Shown one piece after another: positions 7,987 to 13,511 of a DNA stretch of 14,412 bases (the stretch's first letter is position 1; each line of letters opens with the position of its first letter). The notes under the pieces were generated by a model. It did not search any database and had not been told where the DNA came from. It saw only the letters and a list, made by a program, of their open reading frames with translations. Source of the DNA: JAEZRQ01 sp049294415 (GTDB lineage Bacteria; Patescibacteriota; Patescibacteriia; Patescibacteriales; UBA12465); NCBI GenBank assembly GCA_049294415.1, contig JBAQCS010000072.1, forward strand, positions 1 to 14,412. The letters run 5' to 3'. Made by a program: the position numbers and the translations under genes.

Positions 7987-8006
7987 ATTGTTACTAATTG
8001 TCACTA
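7987..8006. repeat. Tandem pair of 10-bp repeats ATTGTYACTA in the divergent spacer
   Basis: ATTGTTACTA (7987-7996) is followed directly by ATTGTCACTA (7997-8006), differing at one base. The 10-bp period places both copies on the same face of the helix. They lie between the two divergent promoters, about 11 bp beyond the -35 of the HTH gene and about 31 bp upstream of the -35 of the sigma gene. A pair of operator half-sites for the HTH protein or another regulator is plausible but unproven. Confidence 0.45.
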
Positions 8007-8037
8007 TTTACGTCTTTATTTATAGAAGGGGCTCATA

Positions 8038-8066
8038 TTGCCTCTTTTGAAGTTATTTGCTAGAAT
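8038..8066 (+). promoter_or_regulatory. Promoter for the sigma/membrane-protein operon
   Basis: TTGCCT (8038-8043) and TAGAAT (8061-8066) are separated by 17 bp, and a TG two bases before the -10 (TGCTAGAAT) makes it an extended -10. The expected start near 8073 falls in the perfect palindrome TATACGTATA (8066-8075). The leader to ATG 8129 would be about 55 nt and would contain the hairpin at 8097-8123. It reads as a housekeeping sigma-70 type promoter and not an ECF type. Confidence 0.6.
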
Positions 8067-8096
8067 ATACGTATAAATAAATAGCTTATTAATGTC

Positions 8097-8123
8097 AGGG
8101 AAGTGAATTTTCCCTTATTTTTT
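8097..8123 (+). terminator. Terminator-like hairpin / possible attenuator before the sigma gene
   Basis: AGGGAA (8097-8102) pairs exactly with TTCCCT (8110-8115) around a 7-nt loop, and TATTTTTT follows (8116-8123). That is the layout of a short intrinsic terminator lying inside the proposed leader and ending five bases before the ATG at 8129. The stem has only 6 bp with three G-C pairs, so termination would be partial at best. It could act as an attenuator or merely occlude the start region. Confidence 0.4.
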
Positions 8124-8128
8124 GTTAA

Positions 8129-8716
8129 ATGACCTTCCAACTAGCCAAAAAATACCAAGAAAAAAAGACTATTTCTCGCCTTAAAAATAAAGATAAGGAG
8201 GTTTTTATTAAGGTTTATGATGATTTTGGCGACGATATCTACCGTTTCGTCTACTTTAAGGTGGGCGGAGTTGAGGAAGCTAAAGACTTAACTTCCATGA
8301 TTTTCCTTAAAACCTGGAATCATATTCAAAATAACACCCTAACCTCAGCTGACACTTTAAGAGCCTTAATTTATAAGATAGCTCGTACTTCAATTGTTGA
8401 TTATTACCGTGAAACTGGCTCAAAATTAGAGATTTCACTCGATGATGAGGAAAATCCTATCGATATTCCTGATGAAAAGCGAGATATCACAGCTGATTTA
8501 GATAAAAATGCTGATTTAGAGCGAATTAAGAGTAAATTGCCTTACCTTAAAGAAGAATACCGTGAAATTATCGTCTTAAAGTTCATTAATGACCTGGAAA
8601 TAGAGGAAATAAGTGACGTAACTGGTAAAAGTAAGGGCAATGTTAGGGTCTTATTACATAGAGCCCTTAATGCCCTCAAAGATCTAGTATCCGAAGAAGA
8701 GAAGACCGAACTGTAA
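8129..8716 (+). CDS. ECF-type RNA polymerase sigma factor (sigma-70 family)
   Basis: A 195-residue protein with the two-domain ECF layout. Region 2 spans about residues 20-100: FIKVYDDFGDDIYRFVYFK, then EEAKDLTSMIFLKTWNHI (the Asp-Leu-Thr-...-F-L-K-x-W helix that binds core polymerase and the -10), then IYKIARTSIVDYYRE. An acidic linker follows (about 104-125). Region 4 spans about 126-187: LPYLKEEYREIIVLKFINDL, then IEEISDVTGKSKGNVRVLLHRAL, the helix-turn-helix that reads the -35. There is no region 1.1 or 3. The ATG at 8129 has no Shine-Dalgarno; the next in-frame ATG is far inside region 2. The membrane protein 38 nt downstream is the natural candidate partner. Targets are unknown; the downstream S-layer-like gene is a reasonable guess. 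Confidence 0.92.
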   Translation: MTFQLAKKYQEKKTISRLKNKDKEVFIKVYDDFGDDIYRFVYFKVGGVEEAKDLTSMIFLKTWNHIQNNTLTSADTLRALIYKIARTSIVDYYRETGSKLEISLDDEENPIDIPDEKRDITADLDKNADLERIKSKLPYLKEEYREIIVLKFINDLEIEEISDVTGKSKGNVRVLLHRALNALKDLVSEEEKTEL

Positions 8717-8754
8717 CACTTCTGTACAAATTACGTATACTAGAGCGTAACCTT

Positions 8755-9450
8755 ATGACTGAAAAAGACTTAATCAAAAAATTACATAATCTTAGAGAAA
8801 TTAAAGCAGACGCGGAATGGCTAAAGTCCAACCGCGATTTGTTGTTTTCTCAAATTTCTAACTCTGGCGCTAAGGAAATCTCTCCTTGGTCGTCTTTTGT
8901 TATTAATTTTACTAGCCTAGCTAAAACTGTTTCTATGCCAGCTATGGCTCTAGGTTCTTTTTTAATTTTGATTTTAGTTACTAGTATTTTTAGTCATCAA
9001 TTATTAATGAATGCTAAACCAAACCAATCATTATATATTGCTCGTGTTATTTCCGAGAAGGCCAGACTTAATACTATTTTAAACACTGAGAGTCGCGATA
9101 AGATGGCTGCTCAATTTGCCGCTTCTCATGCTCAGGATATTATTACTGTATTATCAGACCCAACTATAACTAGCAATGAACAAGAAGTTGCTAAGTTAAA
9201 TGAAAGTTTTAAAGAAGAAATAAAAACAGTGCAAAAAAGTATTGCTAAAGTAAATAAGCCAGTAGCAACTACTAATATAGCTACAGCCAGTGAAGAAGTT
9301 TTCAGTGCTACTGCTTTAAAAGACGACCAAGGTGTTTCTATAAATATGGTAGCCTCCACAACGTCCGAAAAGATTTTGGAAGATGCTACTAATTCTTTTG
9401 ATAAAAAAGATTACGCTGGAGCCAGTAAGGCTTTGGAGCTCATTAAATAA
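8755..9450 (+). CDS. Single-span membrane protein with DUF5667-like region; putative anti-sigma factor
   Basis: A 231-residue protein. Residues 1-~57 are cytoplasmic and contain LIKKLHNLREIKADAEWL and RDLLFSQI, an N-terminal pattern I associate with proteins encoded beside ECF sigma genes in Patescibacteria. One membrane helix follows (about 59-80, ALGSFLILILVTSIF). The outer part has NQSLYIARVISEKARLN and helical segments rich in Ala, Glu and Gln (about 88-170), resembling DUF5667. A Ser/Thr/Ala-rich stretch and a short TPR-like end (ATNSFDKKDYAGASKALELI) complete it. There are no cysteines, so it lacks the zinc-binding HxxxCxxC motif of classical ZAS anti-sigma factors; the anti-sigma role rests on position and topology. 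It is co-transcribed with the sigma gene. A candidate promoter for the next gene lies over its last codons. Confidence 0.72.
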   Translation: MTEKDLIKKLHNLREIKADAEWLKSNRDLLFSQISNSGAKEISPWSSFVINFTSLAKTVSMPAMALGSFLILILVTSIFSHQLLMNAKPNQSLYIARVISEKARLNTILNTESRDKMAAQFAASHAQDIITVLSDPTITSNEQEVAKLNESFKEEIKTVQKSIAKVNKPVATTNIATASEEVFSATALKDDQGVSINMVASTTSEKILEDATNSFDKKDYAGASKALELIK

Positions 9451-9460
9451 TAAGGATAAT
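9433..9460 (+). promoter_or_regulatory. Candidate promoter for the S-layer-like gene and its leader
   Basis: GATAAT (9455-9460), one mismatch from consensus, lies 16 bp after a weak -35 TTGGAG (9433-9438). The -35 lies inside the end of the upstream gene. The predicted start, about 9467, is just before the first long helix at 9473, so the transcript would begin almost exactly where RNA structure begins. The -35 is poor, so an activator, another sigma factor, or read-through from the sigma operon may contribute. A perfect TATAAT at 9697-9702 inside the leader lacks a -35. Confidence 0.45.
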
Positions 9461-9472
9461 TCTAGCGATGAA

Positions 9473-9560
9473 CTGTTAGTTTATCTCTTTTCTAGCCACC
9501 CTTTTTGGAAGATTACTGCTTTCATCCGATTTGGCTAGCAGAGGGGAGATAAATTAACAG
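9473..9560 (+). other. Leader domain I: 26-bp helical arm
   Basis: CTGTTAGTTTATCTC (9473-9487) pairs with 9546-9560 along all 15 positions, one being G-U. The helix continues through 9488-9491 with 9542-9545 (three G-U and one A-U), skips a 3-nt bulge (9539-9541), and resumes with CTAGCCA (9492-9498) against TGGCTAG (9532-9538). The tip can form GGAAG (9507-9511) with CTTTC (9519-9523) around loop ATTACTG. That loop could also pair with 9590-9596 (seven pairs, one wobble), a possible tertiary contact that would compete with domain II. Confidence 0.7.
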
Positions 9561-9641
9561 GTCTGCGTTAGAGTTCGCTTGAAACAGGCCAGTAGTTACC
9601 CCTAAAGGGTCGAATTCCACGAAGGTGGAACGGTAATTGCT
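9560..9641 (+). other. Leader domain II: hairpin plus three-way junction
   Basis: GGTCTG (9560-9565) pairs with CAGGCC (9585-9590), with one wobble; inside, GAG-TTCG-CTT (9571-9580) can cap it. Next, AGTAGTTACC (9591-9600) pairs with GGTAATTGCT (9632-9641), ten pairs with two wobbles. That stem encloses two hairpins: CC-TAAA-GG (9601-9608, extendable by one pair) and TTCCAC-GAAG-GTGGAA (9615-9630, perfect). The result is a classic three-way junction. The A-rich stretch after it is free of structure. Confidence 0.65.
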
Positions 9642-9661
9642 CTATTACAAAAAAACAAACA

Positions 9662-9813
9662 AATTCGGTTATGAAGCTTAAATCGTAGGGATTAGATATA
9701 ATATATATCGATTTAGCTTTTTGCTAGTTAGTCGCAAGACTGATTGGCGAAGCGGGATTCCGATCGATGTATCTGAAGTCAGATCCTCTCGAGAATAAAG
9801 CTTAACCCGAATT
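9662..9813 (+). other. Leader domain III: closed multibranch domain with a GNRA hairpin and alternative pairings
   Basis: AATTCGG (9662-9668) pairs with CCGAATT (9807-9813), and AAGCTT (9674-9679) with AAGCTT (9798-9803), closing a 150-nt domain. Inside, GCTAGTTAGTC (9723-9733) pairs with 9738-9748 across 11 positions (three G-U) around a GCAA tetraloop, extendable by two more pairs. ATCTG (9771-9775) pairs with CAGAT (9780-9784). A competing arrangement pairs AAGCTTAAATCG (9674-9685, one bulged T) with CGATTTAGCTT (9709-9719), which would break the inner closing helix. Confidence 0.6.
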
Positions 9814-9815
9814 AT

Positions 9816-9867
9816 CTTCGAAACCAGATTGTTCCAACTAATGTTGTTTGGACGTTTGGATTTCGAG
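9816..9867 (+). other. Leader domain IV: hairpin next to the start codon
   Basis: TCGAAA (9818-9823) pairs with TTTCGA (9861-9866) and CCA (9824-9826) with TGG (9857-9859), leaving A9860 bulged. Within it TCCAA (9833-9837) pairs with TTGGA (9848-9852). The helix ends 15 nt before the ATG at 9882, leaving the A/T-rich start region (TTAATTACAAAT) open for ribosome entry. That spacing would suit either protection of the mRNA or control of initiation. Confidence 0.6.
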
Positions 9868-9881
9868 TCTTAATTACAAAT

Positions 9882-12800
9882 ATGAATAAATTACGCAAAT
9901 CATTGATTATCGGCGTAATGATGTTAACAGTTTTAATGACTAGTGGTATCAATGTTGATGCTGCTGCTCCACAAGCTGGTGACCTCATCAAGATGGACGG
10001 TTTATCAACTGTTTATTTCTTGGGTAACGACGGTAAAAGATATGTATATCCTCACTCCTCAGTATTCTTCACATGGCACAAGGATTTTAGTGGTGTAGTA
10101 ACTGTTTCTCCTTCAGAGTTAGCAAGCTACCCATTAGGTTCTAACGTTGTTATGAAAGCTGGTACTAAGTTAGTGAAAATCACAACTGATCCTTCTGTAT
10201 ACGCTGTTGAACCAAACGGTGTTTTAAGAAAGATCTCAAGCGAAGCTGATGCTATTGCTCTTTACGGTTCAATGTGGGCTAAGAGAGTTGTAGACGTAGC
10301 TGATTCTTTCTTCACTAACTACACTGTTGGAACTCCTTTGACTTCCGGTCAAATCCCAGCAGGTTCTTTAGTAAAGAATGCTAACTCTGCTGCTGTTTAT
10401 TACTTTGACGGAACAAACTATCGTTCTATTGCAAGCGAAACTGCTTTCAATGCAAATAGATTTGATTTCGCTAATGTATTAACCATCACTAATGCTATTA
10501 CTGCTGGTGGTAACTCTGTTACTACTGCAGAATTTGCTTATGATGCACAAGGTGGTTCACAAGGTACTGTTGTAACCGGTTCCGGTTTAACAGCTTCTTT
10601 ATCAGCTGCTACTCCAGCTGGTATTTCTGTTCCAAAGAATGGTGCTCGCGTTCCAATGGCTAAAGTTAACTTAACTGCAGCTAATGATGGCGCTATTACT
10701 GTTTCTTCTATCACTGTAAAGAGAATTGGTCTTTCCACTTACTCTAACATTGATAAAGTTTGGGCAGAAAAAGATGGTGTAATGGTTGCTTCTAAGAAGT
10801 CCATGAACTCCAATGACGAATCTATTTTAACTTTCTCTCCAGCTTTAACTGTTAACGCTGGTCAAACTGTTACTTTAGAATTAATTGCTGCTTTGACTGG
10901 TGATAATGCTGGTACTATCGGCTTAAGTATCGCTTCTGCTTCTGCAGTTAGCGCTTCTGCTGCTTCTATTTCCGGTTCTTTCCCAATCAACGGTAACTTA
11001 ATGTCTCCAACTAACTACACTGTTACTGACGTAACAATTTCAGGAGCTAATACAGCTACATCAACTGTAAAAGTTGGTGATGAAAAAGTTGAGTTAGGTA
11101 AATTTGAATTAGCAGTAACAAAAGATGTTACTGTAAAATCTATCATGTTAAAGAATAATGGTGTTGAAGATTTAGCTAAAGCATCCATGAATCTTTATAT
11201 TGAACAAGCTGGTAACAAAGTTTCAACTAGTTATACTGTTGATGGTCGTTATGTAACTTTCAACCTAAACAACCTAGAAATCTTAAAAGATGATGCTTCT
11301 AAGATCTTCTACGTAAAGGGTGATGTTATTGCTAAAGAAAATACCGCAGCTAACAGTTTCTCTTTTGTATTAAACAAGAGTACTGACTTAGTAGCAACTG
11401 AAAAAGCTACTGGTTTTGGTGCTAACGTTGTAACAGCTCCTTCTACAGCTGCTGATGCTTACGCTATCTCCAATCTTACTATTGATGCTGGTGCAGTTTC
11501 TGTTTCTAAGAAATCAACATCTCCATCTGATACAACTATCGTTAAAGGTACTGACAACACTGTCTTACTAGCTAACGTTAGAACTGACGAATCTATTACT
11601 GCTGATGGTCTAAAGATCTCCTACACTCAATCTACTACTTCTCCTCAATACGAGAATGCTAGAGTTTATGTTAACGGAGTTTTATTAGATTCATTTGATT
11701 TAGCAGCTACAACAACTCCTTATGTTGTTGTTAAATCTATTGATAGTACTTTCACTTTGAATAAAGGTGATAACTTAGTAGAAGTTAAAGTTAAGGCTAA
11801 GACTACTGCTATTGCTGGTACTACAATTAAATTCACTCTAAGTGGTGATACTATGTTTACTGGTATGAACCCTGAATACGTTGTTTCTGGTAATGCAGTT
11901 TCTGGCACTATGTCAGGTACAGCTACTGGTGCAACCTTTACTGTTCAAGGTGCTAGTTTGCAAACTGTTAGAAATGATGGTTATGCAACAGGTAAAATTA
12001 TCGTAAGAGGAAGTAGCGATATTTCTTTAGGTAAATTTACTGTTAAAGCAACTAATGATGAAGTAAAAATTACTTCTATTCAATTAAGCGCTAATGCTTC
12101 AACTACTCCAGTGGCTGCTACTTCTATCAGCGACATGAAATTATTTGTTGACGGAACTCAAGTTGGCAACATTGTTGACTTTGGTTCTACTGGCGCTAAT
12201 TTCTCAAGCTTGAACTTTACAATTGCTAAAGATTCAACTAAGAATATTGAAATCAAGGGTGCTTTTGACACTTCTGCAGCTGGTGGTTTCCAGACTTTAA
12301 TGACTGTTAACTCACAAGATTCACGTGGTACTTCTATCGTTTCTGGCCATACTGCTTCTACAACTATGTTTAATGTTGTTGAGCAAGGTTCATTAAACGT
12401 AGAATTAGGTGGTAACACCCCAGCCGCTGCTATCTTAGCTGCTAAGAGCGTTGAACAAGAAGTTGCTCAATTCAAGTTTACAGCTGTTAATGATGACGCT
12501 AGTTTGACTGAATTAAATGTAGTTAATACTATTATTAGTACAACTTCAATTTCTTCCACAACTACTGCTGTTGCTGACGCTGATTCTAGAATTGCTGCTA
12601 TCAAGTTATATGATGGTGCAACTTTAATTGATTCCTTCGTTCCAGTTTCAGGTGCTGGTAAATTTACCATCACTAACGACAAGGTTAAGGTTTTAGCTAA
12701 CCAAAGCAAGACATTATCTATCAAGGTTGTGTTAAACAATATTGATAATGATGCTGCTGCTACTGGTAAAGATATTCACCTAGGTCTTACTACTTTGAAG

Positions 12801-13373
12801 TTTAAATCTTCAAATGGTACTGAAAATACTCAAGGCGCAAATGGTGCTAACGGTATCCTAGCTAATAACTTCCGTATCAGAAAGACTGTTCCTACAGTTG
12901 CTTTGATGGCATTACCTACTACAGTATTAACTGCTGGTGATCAAGTTATCTCCAAATTTACAGTTACTGCTGATGCTAATGGCGATGTTACTTTAGACAA
13001 GATTGTCTTAACTGCAACTACTAGCGCTTTAGCAACCATTACTAAACTTACTGTAAATGACAGTATTAAGGTTAATGGTGCTTACAAGACAGCTTCTTCT
13101 ACTTTGGACTACACAGGTGGTTTATTCACTGTTCAGTTCTTAAATCCAGAAGTTATCTCTGCTGGTACAACTAAGACTTTCGAAATCTTAGCTAACCTAG
13201 CTGTTTCTGGTGCTAATACAGAATCTGTTACAACTAAGATTGTTGAAGACGGTTCTTATGGTACTACTGGAAACTTCATTTGGTCTGATGGTGCTTCAGT
13301 TACTTCATACACTTATAGCAATGGTTACAGAGTTCCTGGTTTAACAACCGCTACTCAAGTACTATCTAAATAA
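9882..13373 (+). CDS. Secreted S-layer-like surface protein with Ig-like modules
   Basis: A 1163-residue exported protein. Residues 1-~29 are a signal peptide (MNKLRKSL, hydrophobic core, VDAAA; cleavage after A27 or A29). Three related ~40-residue repeats follow at about 33-72, 94-132 and 161-199, each 'G.LVK...VYyf...yR.I', for example GSLVKNANSAAVYYFDG. About six beta-rich Ig-like modules follow (roughly 245-380, 381-527, 531-680, 689-825, 832-1000, 1003-1115), with recurring phrases such as KVELGKFELAVTKDVTVKSI and ISLGKFTVKATNDEVKITSI. The end has FIWSDGASVTSYTYSNGYRV. There are no cysteines, no C-terminal membrane helix and no sortase motif, and composition is rich in Ala, Thr, Ser, Val and Asn, all usual for S-layer proteins. 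Codons are biased toward GCT, ACT, GGT and GTT, unlike the A+T-driven cluster upstream, suggesting high expression. A strong terminator follows. The S-layer role is inferred from architecture. Confidence 0.85.
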   Translation: MNKLRKSLIIGVMMLTVLMTSGINVDAAAPQAGDLIKMDGLSTVYFLGNDGKRYVYPHSSVFFTWHKDFSGVVTVSPSELASYPLGSNVVMKAGTKLVKITTDPSVYAVEPNGVLRKISSEADAIALYGSMWAKRVVDVADSFFTNYTVGTPLTSGQIPAGSLVKNANSAAVYYFDGTNYRSIASETAFNANRFDFANVLTITNAITAGGNSVTTAEFAYDAQGGSQGTVVTGSGLTASLSAATPAGISVPKNGARVPMAKVNLTAANDGAITVSSITVKRIGLSTYSNIDKVWAEKDGVMVASKKSMNSNDESILTFSPALTVNAGQTVTLELIAALTGDNAGTIGLSIASASAVSASAASISGSFPINGNLMSPTNYTVTDVTISGANTATSTVKVGDEKVELGKFELAVTKDVTVKSIMLKNNGVEDLAKASMNLYIEQAGNKVSTSYTVDGRYVTFNLNNLEILKDDASKIFYVKGDVIAKENTAANSFSFVLNKSTDLVATEKATGFGANVVTAPSTAADAYAISNLTIDAGAVSVSKKSTSPSDTTIVKGTDNTVLLANVRTDESITADGLKISYTQSTTSPQYENARVYVNGVLLDSFDLAATTTPYVVVKSIDSTFTLNKGDNLVEVKVKAKTTAIAGTTIKFTLSGDTMFTGMNPEYVVSGNAVSGTMSGTATGATFTVQGASLQTVRNDGYATGKIIVRGSSDISLGKFTVKATNDEVKITSIQLSANASTTPVAATSISDMKLFVDGTQVGNIVDFGSTGANFSSLNFTIAKDSTKNIEIKGAFDTSAAGGFQTLMTVNSQDSRGTSIVSGHTASTTMFNVVEQGSLNVELGGNTPAAAILAAKSVEQEVAQFKFTAVNDDASLTELNVVNTIISTTSISSTTTAVADADSRIAAIKLYDGATLIDSFVPVSGAGKFTITNDKVKVLANQSKTLSIKVVLNNIDNDAAATGKDIHLGLTTLKFKSSNGTENTQGANGANGILANNFRIRKTVPTVALMALPTTVLTAGDQVISKFTVTADANGDVTLDKIVLTATTSALATITKLTVNDSIKVNGAYKTASSTLDYTGGLFTVQFLNPEVISAGTTKTFEILANLAVSGANTESVTTKIVEDGSYGTTGNFIWSDGASVTSYTYSNGYRVPGLTTATQVLSK

Positions 13374-13394
13374 GTAATATTTAGAACGTAGCTC

Positions 13395-13409
13395 ATCGAC
13401 TATGTCGAT
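13395..13409 (+). other. Small hairpin in the 3' untranslated region
   Basis: ATCGAC (13395-13400) and GTCGAT (13404-13409) pair perfectly around a TAT loop, directly before the terminator hairpin. It may stabilise the 3' end of the surface-protein mRNA. Confidence 0.5.
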
Positions 13410-13410
13410 A

Positions 13411-13438
13411 AAAAAGAGCCCCTTCGGGGGCTCTTTTT
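13411..13438 (+). terminator. Intrinsic terminator of the S-layer-like gene
   Basis: GAGCCCC (13416-13422) and GGGGCTC (13427-13433) form a perfect G+C-rich stem around a TTCG tetraloop, flanked by A5 upstream and T5 downstream, so the stem can extend to 12 bp. This is by far the strongest terminator in the window, and its A and T flanks could make it work in both directions. It lies 37 nt after the stop codon. Confidence 0.93.
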
Positions 13439-13453
13439 GTTACTGTAAAACAC

Positions 13454-13481
13454 TAGCTTATTTAAGAAATTATGTTAAAAT
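13454..13481 (+). promoter_or_regulatory. Weak extended -10 promoter for the ligase-family gene
   Basis: TG-T-TAAAAT (13473-13481) is an extended -10 with one mismatch in the hexamer. The best -35 at 16 bp is TAGCTT (13454-13459), a poor match. Since the terminator just upstream should stop transcription from the S-layer-like gene, a promoter is needed somewhere in 13439-13511, and this is the best one I can see. Confidence 0.4.
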
Positions 13482-13511
13482 AAAGAAGAAGTTTAACTAA
13501 TTATTAAATCT

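Larger units (their letters stand above)
9468..9869 (+). ncRNA. Long structured 5' leader RNA (or independent ncRNA) upstream of the S-layer-like gene
   Basis: The 431 bp between 9451 and 9881 contain no credible gene but many long inverted repeats that fit RNA and not DNA palindromes: they are asymmetric, contain G-U wobble pairs, and are capped by stable loops (GCAA, GAAG, possibly TTCG). Four blocks can be drawn: I 9473-9560, II 9560-9641, III 9662-9813 and IV 9816-9867, with an A-rich single-stranded linker (about 9646-9662) between II and III. No T-run terminator separates it from the ATG at 9882, so it is most simply the 5' untranslated region. I checked it by eye against the consensus elements of tRNA, tmRNA, RNase P, T-box, cobalamin, SAM and c-di-GMP-I RNAs and matched none. 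Possible roles are mRNA stabilisation of a highly expressed surface protein, translational control, or a riboswitch. Confidence 0.7.

Noticed and set aside
7673..8716. Alternative genetic code (TGA as glycine)
   Set aside because: TGA acts as a stop for the HTH gene and no gene contains in-frame TGA codons; other genes end in TAA or TAG.
9132..9359. 75-codon minus-strand frame inside the putative anti-sigma gene
   Set aside because: Shadow frame; the + strand protein has coherent topology.
9600..9625. GGGTCGAATTCC resembling a tRNA/tmRNA T arm
   Set aside because: The flanks do not give a 5-bp T stem and no acceptor, D or anticodon arms can be placed.
9619..9635. T-box-like AGGTGGAACGG in the leader
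   Set aside because: Only a partial match to AGGGTGGNACCGCG; no Stem I specifier arrangement, no terminator, and the downstream gene is not an aminoacyl-tRNA synthetase or amino-acid gene.
9697..9702. Perfect TATAAT inside the structured leader as a promoter
   Set aside because: No acceptable -35 and no TG extension; it lies in an ATATAT-rich loop where such a hexamer is expected by chance. Still possible as a minor start.
10538..12739. Several open frames of 62-90 codons on the minus strand inside the S-layer-like gene
   Set aside because: They mirror the biased GCT/ACT/GTT codons of the real gene; no promoter, no recognisable protein, and the + strand gene is unambiguous.
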